Source: Vespa crabro | Taxonomy: Eukaryota > Arthropoda > Insecta > Hymenoptera > Vespidae | Direction: 5' to 3' | DNA length: 64,000 nt | Assembly: GCF_910589235.1 (NCBI RefSeq) | Contig: NC_060962.1 | Location: forward strand, 1,267,732 to 1,331,731 | Shown: in pieces, positions 51,376-63,639 of the stretch | How the letters are laid out: the number at the start of each line of letters is the position of its first letter | Position numbering within the stretch: the stretch's first letter is position 1 | The notes under the pieces: model-generated | Databases searched by the model: none | Seen by the model: the letters and a program-made list of their open reading frames with translations, nothing else | What the model was told of the DNA's origin: nothing | Translations under genes and position numbers: made by a program

Positions 51376-52416
51376 AATTACATTACAATCGATTTTATCT
51401 TGCATATAATTTGTTTTTCAATAAAACCTTCGAGATTTACAAAATTCACCGAAATTCTCCGTGAAGAAATGAGAAGAGAAATTTACAGCCTCTTTCAGCA
51501 CTTAAGTTGAATGGCTTGTTGGATCTTCGAAAGATTTATCGTTCTACGTTTAAACACGTCGGTACGTTCCGCCCTTTATGTTGTTATTTACATCCACGGC
51601 TTTGCTGCTCCTCGAGGACGCCCGTTTACTTATGAGAGACACGCATTAGTTGCCAGTAGGTCAACCGACATCGCTCGAAAAGGATCTTCGAAGTAAAAGA
51701 GAGAGCTCTATTTTCTTAAACAAGAATTTCTGATTTATTTTTATATCTTTTAGTAAGTTTATCTGTTATATAATACTGATTAAAAGGCTCTGTTCAATGA
51801 AATCTCTTCATTATTCGAGATAATTTACTATTAAAAGATTTTTTATAACTTTTCAAAGACAATTTTTATAGAATTTTTTCTTGATTTATGAGACACCATA
51901 GTGTTTAATTTTATTTATTTATCTATTATTATTATTATTATTTTTAATAAATTATTATTATTATCAAATCTTTTATATCTGTTTAATTTTGTTAATTAGT
52001 TTTTAAGACGAACATTTATGCAGTATAATAACATCATGTTATCAAATTCGACGATCGCAATATATTATATTTATGTAATCAAAAGGTATCGATTAGAATG
52101 AATTTTAAATTGAGAATGATCAGATCATTCGATCGAATGATAATTGCTAGAAGATCGATCAAACGACTACCGAATTCGAACAGGAACTTCTCAAATATCC
52201 ACAACGTAGAATCCTATGGATGCTTTTGATCACACATATTGGATTCACTTAGTGGTTCTAGAAGCTTGCATAAGGAACTCAATTTCCAACGTGACATTCA
52301 TGGTCAATCGATGAGGATCGTAGCCTGGTAGGAGCGATCAATCCGTTTGATACAAGCCGCTTGCTACTCTTGCTCGTTTAGATTAGCATTACTGGTGCTG
52401 AACTCCGAGTTTTCGT

Positions 52417-52417
<1 letters not shown>

Positions 52418-52456
<39 letters not shown>
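52418..52456. repeat. (CT)n microsatellite
   Basis: Pure CT run. Confidence 0.95.
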
Positions 52457-52460
<4 letters not shown>

Positions 52461-53152
52461 ATTTTGTGGTGCTGGATTCTGCGATGCTGGAATTAGCCTG
52501 TGGCCGTTTGTACAATGCGAAATCACACGCCAGACCGTTCTTTAGAGTTTCACAAAGTTCATTAAAATCTAGACGATTTTTCTTCACTTTCTCATTTGTT
52601 TTTGTTTTGAATAATCACAAAGTCGTATCAATGTCATTATAAATTTTATTACACCAATGAATAATAAAGCGTTATAGGACCATTCAATATCAATCGTTGT
52701 TTACAATTGTTTACAGTGAAAGAGAGGCATCTCGATTATTTCAATCATGCTTTATTTTCATTATTTCAGTTTCATTAAAATAAATTGAAATAGTTGTATT
52801 TAACTTGGCTTTATTACGTTCGCCTTTCAAACTGATTTATTTTTCTGTTCTACGGAAAAAGTATATTTATTATAATTACATACACATATGCTGTATATTT
52901 GAACTATAGATATATAAATTTCATATCAAATTATTTTAAAATTTCGACATATTTTTATTCTTAATGGAAAAGACGTTTTTATAAGATATACATATACAAA
53001 TACTTGAACTGAAAATATTTATACAAATATTGAAACTATTTACCTAAGTATGCGTATAAAAAGATATATGTATATTATTGAGGTATCTTTCAAAATTTGA
53101 GAAAAAAAGAAAGAAAATGTCCGATGTTGACTGACATACATTTACTTCACAG

Positions 53153-53363
53153 GTATCCTGGATGCGGAAGAGGGATATGCATATCCTTAGTGCTGGAATC
53201 CTTATGTATACCTCAGATCTGAGATTCCTAGTAATTCATCCGGAAAACTCTGAGAACTGGACGTTGCAGATCAAATCGCCTCAAGAACGAGACTCCGGGG
53301 TTTATGAGTGCCAGGTCAGCACCGAACCAAAGATGTCGTTGAACTACACTCTCAACGTCGTCG
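53153..53363 (+). CDS. dpr: Dpr-family receptor, exon encoding the second half of the first Ig domain
   Basis: The exon is framed by acceptor ttacttcacag and donor gtgagtg and encodes 70 codons plus one base. It reads VSWMRKRDMHILSAGILMYT, then RFLVIHPENSENWTLQIKSP, ERDSGVYECQV and ends NVV. The WxRxRDxHIL start, ENWTLQIKSPQ block and DSGVYECQV (Ig F-strand, second disulfide Cys) are diagnostic of Dpr proteins, the insect cell-surface Ig receptors that pair with DIPs to guide synaptic partner choice. The exon boundary just before VSW matches the family's usual gene structure as I recall it. NWT is a potential N-glycosylation site. Which paralog it is cannot be settled from one exon. Exons for the signal peptide, first Ig half, second Ig and membrane anchor were not found in the window. 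Confidence 0.95.
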
Positions 53364-53655
53364 GTGAGTGAATTTTGAATTATTCAACAAAGTTAACTCT
53401 TCGTCAGAATGAACATTCCGTTTGATTTTTCGCGATTTAATTATTTTAATCAATTTTATCAAGTTTCTCGTTTAACGACAAACGTCAACGACGATTGTCA
53501 ATTAATAAGTTTATTACTAAATCAATATTTTTCAAGGAAAGATACGTTCTTAATATACGTCAGTTTATATCGATTTAGATATACGAATTTTTTTTATTTT
53601 TTTTTATTTGAATAATAATTAAAGATGATAAATTATCGTTTTAATAATCGAGATT

Positions 53656-53893
53656 GCTGTAATAATAAGAAAAATATACTATTTGCTGTAATTGGAAGAA
53701 CTAAAATTTATATAGAATATTTTAATAAGAGATATACGATTTACTTTCGAGTTAAACAAAAATGTTCTGAGGACGCTGTAATAATAAGAAAAATATACTA
53801 TTTGCTGTAATTGGAAGAACTAAAATTTATATAGAATATTTTAATAAGAGATATACGATTTACTTTCGAGTTAAACAAAAATGTTCTGAGGAC
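53656..53893. repeat. 119-bp perfect tandem duplication
   Basis: Copy 1 is 53656-53774 and copy 2 is 53775-53893. Reading them side by side I found no differences. The unit starts gctgtaataataag and ends gttctgaggac. Identity in otherwise fast-evolving intron DNA implies a very recent duplication or an assembly artefact. Confidence 0.92.
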
Positions 53894-54289
53894 GTTCAAT
53901 ATATCCTTTTATTTATAATACATATCAAAATTAGCAAGAAATTCTTTCGTTCGTATTAAATAAACATTCTACGTATATTTTTGAACGAATTAAACATTTT
54001 CATATTCATATTTCATATTTCATAAGATCAATATATTTACCACGACTTATAATATAGGGGATCATACTTTTTCCTGTGTGCTATTAAATATCATCCGATA
54101 TAATACATATACACGCTACACGCATTTTACTTTCGTTTCATACACGAAAGTAAAGTGGAGAGACGGAAATAGAAAAAAGAGCTCATAAATTTACTTTCTT
54201 ACCGTTCACGAGTGCGAGAAGAGCTTTGAGAAGACGACGAGCATTGACATTAAAATCTCGCGGAGATATAGAGCTTGTAGCGGAAGAAA

Positions 54290-54649
54290 AAAGAGTGGAG
54301 GAAACGGTGTGGATGGAATAGCGGAGGGGAAAGGATGGAAAGGAGATTGATAAGAAAGAGAGGAACAGAATCCAAAGAAGAAAAAGAAAAAGAAGCAGAA
54401 AGAAGAAAGGTACGAGTCCGTGAATTTCGAAGAGAAGAGTAAGAGAATGGTGGATTGGGCGGAACTTCGGGGGGGGGGAGAAAAAGGAAAGGGGGGATGG
54501 TCGTCGATAAGAGGCTTGAGGAAAACAGGTTGGTGAACTAGTCTTCTCCTTTCGTATCATTCGGTGGATGTACGTAGAACGTCCGTGGCGTTTAGTCGAG
54601 AAAGAAGGAGTAAAAAGAGGGGGGAAAGAGTGAGAGAGAGAGAAAGAGA

Positions 54650-54682
<33 letters not shown>

Positions 54683-54735
54683 AGAGAGAGAGAAAGGAAA
54701 AAGGGGATGAAGAAGGGGAAATAGAGAAAAAAGCT
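54290..54735. repeat. long purine-rich block with (GA)n core
   Basis: The plus strand is mostly A and G over more than 400 bases, with pure GAGA/GAAA sections at about 54620-54700 and a G10 run near 54470. It is followed by a pyrimidine-rich block. Confidence 0.85.
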
Positions 54736-54858
54736 GACGCGAAATAAATCGTCTTTCTTTTCCTCGGGCCACGGCTTGTCGTTCGTGCAACGGGCGACGT
54801 CGTAAACACGAACTCGATGGTGGAATCAATTTTACAAATCCGACGTACAAAAAGCTCT

Positions 54859-54887
54859 TTCTTTCTCTCTCTCTCTCTCTTCTCTCT

Positions 54888-54923
<36 letters not shown>

Positions 54924-54942
54924 TCTCTCTCTCTTTCTCTTG
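54859..54942. repeat. (CT)n / CTCTT microsatellite
   Basis: Pyrimidine run on the plus strand, about 125 bases after the purine block, so the two could pair as a hairpin. Confidence 0.9.
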
Positions 54943-55263
54943 TTTACCGTACAAATCTTGAGCGCAAAGGTTCTTCCGTTTTCCTTCCCCTTTCTCGCGG
55001 CTTTGCGTTATTTTCACCGTAACGTCGCTCTTATTCCCTTCGAACGTACTCTTTGATAAGATAAGAAGAAAAGAAAGTTGGTTGAAAAACGTCGAGAAAT
55101 TTTCGAATTTCAATCGTTTACATATATACAGTTGTATAGTGTCAATCTATTCCAAACGAAATATTTTATTACTTTTTTATCGATAATAATTTTTCATAAA
55201 ACAATGCTATCTTATATATTTCTATGCATTCGTACGGATATATGTATAATTAAAATTTTGTTT

Positions 55264-55281
55264 TTTTATTTATTTATCTAT

Positions 55282-55324
<43 letters not shown>

Positions 55325-55325
55325 T
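55264..55325. repeat. (TTTA)n tetranucleotide repeat
   Basis: About 15 units of TTTA with one CTA variant. Confidence 0.95.
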
Positions 55326-58300
55326 ATATGTCAAGATCATGTAACGTTTTCGATAATTTTTTAATGGAAAAAACAGAAGCGTTTCGTATCGATTAGAAAT
55401 GCAACCGGGTTCGCGTTTATGATCGTTCAAAAGATATTTACTTTACATTGGGAACGTTCGTTTCCCTTGCAGACGAAATTCGGAATTTTAACTTGAATAA
55501 AATGGGTTTCGACTTTAGAGCAATCGTGAACCACTACACGTATTCATTGCGACTAAAAGCATCTCCCGAACTCGCTTTTATGGCTATCGGAGACGATTCG
55601 AATGTATTTCGTTTAATCGCATCGATGTTATTTCTCGCTCTTTGCCCTTTCGAACTTCGTTATTTCCACGCATGAGTCGGTGTTCCTTAGCCTTTTTTTT
55701 TTCTTTTTATTTTTTCTTTTCTGTTTTTACATGTACACAAACGCAGAAATTATGTGACGTTTGAATCAGTTGTATGTGAAAAACAAAACAAAAAAAAAGA
55801 AAAGAAATATTTCGTGAACGCTAAAAGTTTTTGAATACTTTAGAAAATCATACAATTCCTTTTAACAAAATTCTTCAGATTAAATTCAAATGTTTAAAAA
55901 TCCATATTAATCAGTAGCAGCCAACTTTTGAATGTTTTTTGATGATCCTGTTGATTTGCTCGAAAGCAATTAGTAAGAGCTTCGAACGGTATTAGAATCG
56001 AGTTACCTAAAGAGTACCTCTCGATGTTATAACCTTCTTTTTCTTACTTTTCTATTTTTTTTCTCTCTCTTTCTATTTCTTTCGTTTTTATTTTAGTTTT
56101 CTTCTTTTTATAGATAAGATTAACTCACCGTTTCTTAAAATCTTAACTAGATTGATTCCTTTCGAGTAATTCGACTCGTTAAGAAATATTGCTAACAAAT
56201 ATTGCTATTGTTTTATAATCATTGATATTAATATCAAATGTGTTTTATTTTAATAATCGAATGTTATATAAGACACTATAGCACAATATGAATTTATTTG
56301 AATTTTATTAATATATTTGTATTTACATTCATGTGTGTTTAATTTTATTTTATTTATTTTTTTTTCCAAATGAAGCAATATTATTATAATTTTATATTTA
56401 TTACACATATATGTATAGTATACATGAGCTTAGTTTCTTTCTGAGTTTTAAATGTTAAAGAAAAAAAATAAATAAATAAAAGTTGCGAATGATTATCTTG
56501 AAGAATCACTCTGCTCATTATACGAGATAAAACGTAAATAAAAATATTTCGATAGTTTTCTAAAAAATACAAATTCGTAGGTAATGTAAATTAAACCAAA
56601 TAAATAAATAAATAAATTTTACATATGCGTATTTTGGATAAAATAAAACGATAATCGATATGGATGAGTTTTCCTTAAAATAAAATTTGTATTAAAAATT
56701 CATATTATTTGATGTGTATATATATATATTCTTTGAAATTTCCTCGTATATCGATTGTTTATCAAAGATCGTTTTTCTCATTTACGTACCGCAAATAAAA
56801 GGGGGCCATTCTACTGCTCTTTTTGTTATCTCGTATTAATATTTAGAAGAAAATGGGAAAGCTTCGGAACGTCGTTACTTTATTCTTTGGTGTTAATGTT
56901 CACCAAATTTATCGATAGATCGTATATACCCAGGCGTGCTACTGTTTTGAAAAATCATGCGTAAATCGCGTTCATCTCTCTGCTAGAAGCTATTGTTATT
57001 CGTTAATTAATCTCCGAATAAAAAAAAAATCCAATTTTCGATCAAAAATTCGTCCCTTCGCTCATTAAAAATAACCAATAATGACCAATAAAATATATTG
57101 GACTTACTGAAAATTTATGTAATCGTTTTATTTTTTCTTCTTTTTTTTTATTTATTTATTTATTTTTCTGTTATTTTTTAATTTTTTCTTCGAAGTGATT
57201 TTGTACTGAGGACAGAAATTTTTTGATCGATCGAATAAAAATTTAGAAACAATTGGAATGAAATTTTTCCGAATGAAATTTCTGTTTCAATCAAGAAGAA
57301 TACGCTTACGTAAGAAATATTTTATCTTATTATAAAATTGATGGACCATTTGAAACAAGTTATTCGAATATTTATCAAAGTTTTGCTGATGTAAATGTAT
57401 AGAAAAAAAGGATGATAAAGTAAGTGGACATTAATAGATCTTAAACTTTCTATCGATAAAGATTATATTCAGCTAATTTTATATTCGAACGAAGAATAAA
57501 ATCGAATCGATGGTTTTTCCATAAAAGAAGAAACTTACAGATGTAGAGATAAAAATCGTTTAAAAAGGATCTAAGAGGATCGAGTCTGTCGACTGATAGA
57601 AAGGAAGCGAACTGCTGTCCGTTTTCGATATCTCAATGTCGAGTTAAAAGTGGAAATATCGAGGACGATATTCACGGTTTCGGAAGCTTCTCGACTTCAA
57701 CTAAAACGACTTATTTTCATCGATGTTCTTTAAATATTCCCAGAGAGAATATTTTATCTGATTTGATATATTTTTCCTTTTTTTTTTTTGGATCGATTTA
57801 TTTTTAATTTATCAATTATAATATAATACATGGATATAATTCGTGCTGTCTTTTTAAATATATAAAAATCATTGAATAGTTTTATTTCTTGGGGAAAGAA
57901 GTTACTATATATTTACAAATGTTTTAGATAATTATTTCTCTATTGTACATAAAAATAATATAAGTAAAAATAAAACGATCTTATTGTTCTGTACAGAAAT
58001 ATATAACACGCATTCTGTTTCGTCCTTATTGTAGGATGGAAAGCTTTTATTTTCATTCATTCGTTCGAATATTTTGTGAAGATAAACAGAACTTTGAATG
58101 TCCAGGTATTAAAATGATTTAGATATTTTGTTTTATTACCTGTGTTTCTGTTTATAACTACAATATAAGTACATTGGTCAATTAATCAGAATATCAAGCA
58201 AACATGTTGTATTGAGATAGTTAAGCTGAATTATAAGGAGACCCGAATTACATGTTTATCAAAAGATATTTTCTTTTTAGTAATTTTTTCTTGATCGCTC

Positions 58301-58698
58301 AGTACAAAAATTATTGAAAATATTCCAGAGATGAAAAATCCGTAGACAATTCTGATCATTGAAGAATCGTCCCCTTTCCTTTTCACAACTTTTTATGTAA
58401 ATTCCATTTGAACTTCTTCCTTGTTATTTTTTTCTTTTTATTTTTAAAATTATCAAATGTTCGTGCTGGATTGTAAGTAAAAAGAATAGTTTTACACAGT
58501 ATTACTCAGTCTCAAAACACTTTTGGTCACGTACGAATACGATCTTGATTCAATTTCACTAGGATATTCGATTGCATAGACAGACTTTTGATTCAACCTG
58601 AAATATATTCGACATGGACATACATACACATAAACATAGGACTTGATTTACATTCAGGATAGTATTCAGTCGTATACACTCTCAATCTTGACTTAAAC

Positions 58699-58890
58699 TC
58701 ATGACAGCATTCGGTTCGTGGCAACCTCCATCGTATTGCTGCTAGGTTTTGCTACTTCAACATTTCGGATAATCACCCAAACATCAAGAGATAAGATTTT
58801 ATAGGTTCCGAAATAAGGGCTAAAGATCCGCTCGTCAGTCAGCTGACTGACAAGTTCCCTAACGGGATCCCAAGGACGAAACATTATCGT
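58699..58890 (-). pseudogene. degraded gypsy-like retrotransposon integrase C-terminal fragment
   Basis: The minus-strand frame contains PWDPVRELVSQLTDERIFSP, then YFGTYKIL and a later EVATNRM. The order P-R..L..L....F-P-Y-F-G-x-Y-K-I-L...V resembles the end of Ty3/gypsy integrases, where a post-core module precedes the 3' LTR. The usual G of the L..KL block and the surrounding pol region are missing, and the frame stops soon after. No intact LTRs or primer-binding site were confirmed. Similarity is by memory of the family pattern, not by search. Confidence 0.42.
58834..58851. repeat. 18-base perfect palindrome
   Basis: GTCAGTCAGCTGACTGAC equals its own reverse complement. It lies within the gypsy-like integrase fragment. 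Confidence 0.9.
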
Positions 58891-60215
58891 AATATCATCT
58901 CAGGCATAGGGTTACAGATTGTACCAACATATCGTATCAATATGTACTCAAATTAATGTGTTCGCCTTCGGTATTCGAATAGGCGCCAGCATTGATCAAA
59001 CTTAATGTTTTTTTACACGTAATCTTATTACAAACATTTTTTTCGAAACTTCGAGATATAAGTGTCACTGTAGATAAGCGCCAACGCTCACTTCATACGA
59101 TAGTTCTTAGATAATCATTGTGTATATATTTTTTAGATTGAAAAACTGCATTAAAATCAAAAAGTCAAACGATATTGTATTCTACAAAAGCATACTAACT
59201 CTTTAAAATATATTATGGTTGTAATGAGCCGACGTATAAATACGACCCGGATTAGTTCGTAATGCGTTTTTTGTTCTGTATTCATTTGTAAAGCATCTTG
59301 CGGATAGGAGAACGGTTAGACCCCAACGTTCTTGAAGTAAATCCGTAGCCATTTCTCTAACCCCATGGACTCGTGGATATCTTAATGCAGGCGACGGCTG
59401 AATCTACAGCGGTGTTAACCAACGACAACGGAGGATCCTTAAAGGAGAACTATTTTGTTGGATACCGATAAAGCTTTTAAGAATGATAAGAAGAAAGAAC
59501 AGTATAAAAGAAAATGAGATAAGCGATGAATCGGAAAAAAGAATGATATCATGAATATTGTTATAGATTATGCGAAAATAGCACGAGAAAACTCACTCGA
59601 ATGAATGTTTCCACTTCGATTATAATGAAGTAGACCTTTCCGTACTTTTATCAAGTGCCATGATATCGAAATTTAACAAGATATATACAAATTATCATTA
59701 TTATTTCCGTTTCAACGGAGATATTCCAAATACGATTGGACACATACTTATAAAATTTTTATAAGATCCATATACACGAATATGAATGAATTATATTGTT
59801 ATTCTTAATCTTCATATGAAACTTTTAATTAATTAAAATGATTCTTTTGATTTGATTCAAACAAACTTTCAATTAATTATCAACGAATCGGCATTTGATA
59901 ATTGCTAGATGGTACGATTGTATCGAAATATATAACATGAAATTTTTTTTCTTTTTATTCTTTCTCCTACATTTAACTTATCTATTAATAGGAATTTACT
60001 AGAAAGATTAAGATATACGAATGAAAAGAGGTACTTTTTGCGTTATAACGAAAAAAAAAGCAGAAAAAGAAAGAAATAGAAAAGAAAAAAAGAAACAAAA
60101 AAAATCATCAAAGGAACGCTCTCTCATTGGCGTTCTCTAGATACAGCTTTTGTTCTTACATGAGAGAACGACATTAACCGCAATGTCCATCGTACCGGAC
60201 GTCGTTGGTACGTAG

Positions 60216-60302
60216 ACGCGTGCGCGCGCGCGTATGGGTGCTTGTGTGCTCTGTATGTACATGTACGTATGAATGTGTATGTGTGTGTACGTGTGTATGT
60301 GT
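60216..60302. repeat. (GC)n/(GT)n-rich low-complexity tract
   Basis: Begins gcgcgcgcgc, continues as interrupted GT/GTAT units. A pure (TA)n run follows at about 60420-60460. Confidence 0.85.
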
Positions 60303-60415
60303 TCTGAAACCTAATCGATATGCTTTCGGAGGTTTGTGCCAGGGAAACGTTACTGCTGCCACTACTGCTGATGCTGATGCTGATGCTGCTTCTATTCTAG
60401 CTACTTGACGTGTAG

Positions 60416-60463
<48 letters not shown>

Positions 60464-61165
60464 AAATGTATGTATATGGTACGCATATCTACATATGTAC
60501 GTAGATACGTGTTCGATGAAAATGTTAATTAAGCGGCGTGAGTTTTCGAAACAGCATAGAGGCGCCGACGTTCAAAGATAATACACAACGTCAAAACGGA
60601 TCCGGTCAGTCACGCAACATGTTATCACGTTACATAATTCAATGAGGTTAGTCGTGATACGGTATAATCAAATGAAATTATTATTTTTATACTTATCACG
60701 ATGAAAAATTTTCTCGGAACATTCGAATCTAACTCGACGATAATTGTACATATAGTTTCGATATATCTTATATTAGAAATTCTGTTTAACACGATCATTA
60801 AGATCAGGGATGTTATGTTTTTAACGACAAATTTGATTTGATATGATAATTTCTACTGAAATAAGACGACGAAAATGATTTTATTCGTAATTCGATTCAA
60901 TACATATATATGTATCTGTTTCAATATTTTCCATTATCTGTTATTAGTCAAGATTTCGGTGACGATTTTATATATCTCGCAATTGACAACCACTGCCTTC
61001 CTACATCATTCGCTACTGACAGCCGAGGTTTACAATTCAAGAAAAAAATATACGGTGATATTTGCACAGTAGTCTCTTCGTTGAAAAGGAAGGATGGATC
61101 TTTCTTACATTTGCTATTGAAAAGAAGTGAAGGAAATATACACCTCCCGAGAATTTCAACAAGCG

Positions 61166-61167
<2 letters not shown>

Positions 61168-61201
<34 letters not shown>
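61168..61201. repeat. (TA)n microsatellite
   Basis: Pure TA run. Confidence 0.95.
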
Positions 61202-61204
<3 letters not shown>

Positions 61205-61331
61205 AACTACGTTCGTTCATACATTTTATTTTATATCACAAAAATGTAACGAGATTAATTCAAAGGTCGACGTAAATCGAGAATGCGAATACCGGAAAAA
61301 TAAAAAACTCTCTCGTTGGTTTTATTAAAAA

Positions 61332-61425
61332 GAGAAGAAGAAAGAAAGAAAGAAAGAAAAAGAGAAGAAAGGAAGGAAAAAGAAAAAAGAAAGAAAGAAA
61401 AAAGAAGAAAGAAAGAAAGAAAAAA
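61332..61425. repeat. (GAAA)n purine block
   Basis: AAGAAAGAAAG and AGGAAGG units, all purine on the plus strand. Confidence 0.9.
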
Positions 61426-62814
61426 TAAATAATGAAATTTAACAATTGTACAATTTGTTTTCTTCTTTCTCTTTTTCTTCGATCTTTAACGCTCGAATTC
61501 TCACGATTGAATGATTCAGATTACATTTGCTGGATATTTTTAATTAAATTTAAATACTACGATAACGATGAAAATTAAGAACGTCTAGAACTTGAAGAAG
61601 GTCGAAAAATGAAAAGAGTAAGTCGAAACGATCGATGAAACGATGGAATACAGAAAGCAGAAAGATAGATATATCGAAGCATGCATACATATGTATGTAT
61701 ATACATGAATATACGTATACATACGCAATATTGTATATATATCTATGTAAATACATGTATAAGAGCTTAACATGAACAAGGAAGACGACGGGTGTGGTTT
61801 AGTACATGCGTGTCTGGGTAATACCGGATGCTGATATTGAAAAATTCTGAAGGAAATGAAAAAAATATGATGTGAATCCAGCGTCAGCTTCGAGAACAAT
61901 GAAGGTGTAATCAAAACATCATCATGAATGTTGAATGTAGCATGTCCGTACTTAGAAACGACTTGTAGTACTTATGTCTCGAGCAAAGATGACTCCTTTT
62001 GTCATTAACAAGAAACAGGTGCACAGTATAGAAATAATAATAACTTATGTTATATGACAGTATCTTTCTTACTTTTTTATTAAAAATTTTTTTTTCTATA
62101 TGGATAGAAAGATATCGAAATGGTAGATAATAAAAATAATAGTAATGTATATATTTAAGAGTCATGCTTTATTTCAGAAGCTAATAATCAATCTTTATTT
62201 TATACTAAATTTTAGCAATAATTTCATTTATTATTTCGTTTTTTTTATTCTTACAAATTTTGATATTTTTAATAATATTTTGATAATTCGAAATAATTAT
62301 AGGATAATTCTAAATCAAATGATTCAGATGCGTACTTTGAAAATGTGATCCAATTTCCAGATATTATTAACAATTATTAATAAAACTCATGAATGGTACT
62401 TTTTGTTTGTTTTCAATCAAAAAATTAGATAAGTTATTTGTTATGTAGAAATTAAATATTTTCATAAATTTGTTGCTAGTTCTTTAAATCACTTATCAAA
62501 ACTTATTAAAAAATAACAACTTATCAAAAAATAATGATTGTTTTTGATATACAGTGTTTAATGAATATAGTATTTAAAGTTTATGTTTATGGTCAGATAT
62601 ATTATGAAATATGAAATATTGTCATATTATAAAAAAAAATTAGTGAATTATTACTATCTAACTTTCGAATTAAATGTTTTGATTTTTACGGAGATAGTCG
62701 ACACATTATAAAATTATATATTATTACATCTTTACTACATAATCGCAAATGATTAATAAATAGACTTTCATAACGCATGAATAAATAAAATTAATCCGAT
62801 CTCCATTACATATT

Positions 62815-63061
62815 GAACGTAGTTCAACGAATTAGAAAACTTAAGAAACGTTTCAAGCGGAAGAAGAATCAAAACATTCTAAAAATTCAGGCAAAGCCAA
62901 ACGAGAAAAAGAAAGATTCATCTTCGGATGAAAATTTCTCAGACTTTGTAGCCCAAAAGTCTGAAGAAAGTTTTGAGAAAAAGAAGATTATGCTGGATAC
63001 GTCGGATGTTGGGAAAAGTACAGCTGTTCATCGAAACAAGACAACTGGATTCGATGTGTGA
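62815..63061 (+). CDS. Lys/Glu/Ser-rich candidate terminal exon or retrocopy, unrecognised
   Basis: An open frame encodes VQRIRKLKKRFKRKKNQNIL, an acidic-serine patch (DSSSDENFSDF), SEESFEKKKIMLDTSDV and ends KTTGFDV, stop at 63059. There is no ATG at its start; an in-frame TAA lies just upstream. It would have to be entered by splicing, possibly at attgaacgtag (62826), or be a truncated copy. The basic N-part with acidic-serine middle is typical of nuclear or nucleolar proteins, but that is a general resemblance. AATAAA at 63221-63226 follows. No other exon of such a gene was found. Confidence 0.35.
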
Positions 63062-63220
63062 AATATGATAAGTGATTTCATGAAATATGTTCTACATTTT
63101 TGAATTTATATGATTTTTATGAAGAAATTTTATTTGAGAAAAAAAAATAATTCAAAAATCCGGACAGTTTGGATAAGATTGTGCAGGAAACAATGTCTCT
63201 TTTTTCTTTTTTAGTTTTTT

Positions 63221-63226
63221 AATAAA
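63221..63226 (+). promoter_or_regulatory. candidate poly(A) signal after the Lys-rich open frame
   Basis: AATAAA about 160 bases past the stop at 63061, following a T-rich stretch. It is supportive only if the open frame is transcribed. Confidence 0.25.
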
Positions 63227-63477
63227 ATATATGATTATATATTGGTTTTATTTTGACATTAGAATTTTTCATAAATCTACTTTTGTAATTTTCGATAACG
63301 ATTAAATTTACAATGTATTAAGGTTTAACAAAATGAAAAAAATGGGTCATCATTCCCCGATTTATCTTAAATCAAAATCTAATAACTTATTTACTTCGTA
63401 CTTTTATCTATTCACGAAACAGCTAATAAAGATTAAGATATTATCGATAATAGATGAGAAAAATATGTGCGTTCATA

Positions 63478-63501
63478 TTTTTTTTTTTTTTTTTTTTTTT
63501 T
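63478..63501. repeat. poly-T run of 24
   Basis: Homopolymer, about 420 bases after the Lys-rich open frame. Confidence 0.9.
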
Positions 63502-63639
63502 CATACGGTCTCATCAATCTGTAAAATTTGATTAAAATCTAATTGTAAAAATTCTTTGATGTTTATTATAAAACCGTATCAATCATTGTTAATAAATTTG
63601 TATTGAGTATATAGAGAACGCGTGTCCCAATTATAGCAT

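Larger units (their letters stand above)
49165..53152. other. AT-rich DNA upstream of the dpr exon, probably intron
   Basis: It holds the candidate open frame at 50.9-51.1 kb, a (TA)n run at 51325-51370 and a (CT)n run at 52418-52456. A GC-richer patch near 52.15-52.40 kb has no clear coding frame. The upstream dpr exon carrying the first Ig cysteine is not here. Confidence 0.55.
53364..58690 (+). other. probable dpr intron sequence
   Basis: Begins at the donor of the dpr exon. I see no second Ig exon downstream. Contents: a perfect 119-bp tandem duplication, a purine-rich then pyrimidine-rich block (54.1-54.95 kb), a TTTA repeat at 55.26 kb, and otherwise AT-rich DNA. The long minus-strand open frame at 54183-54809 is a Ser/Phe/Leu low-complexity product of the GA tract, not a gene. 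Confidence 0.6.
58691..62810. other. mixed repeat and possibly conserved non-coding DNA
   Basis: Starts with the gypsy-like fragment and its unusual flank (to about 59.45 kb). It includes (GT)n and (TA)n runs at 60.2-60.46 kb next to a GC-richer segment, a further CpG-rich patch at 60.53-60.63 kb, a (TA)n run at 61168-61201 and a GAAA block at 61.33-61.42 kb. No exon is supported. Confidence 0.5.

Noticed and set aside
54183..54809. 208-codon minus-strand open frame, the longest by length
   Set aside because: Ser/Phe/Leu-rich translation of a GA tract; no domain, no splice context.
60174..60422. Frames on both strands rich in His/Thr or Val/Cys
   Set aside because: Products of the GT/CA repeat and a GCTGAT repeat.
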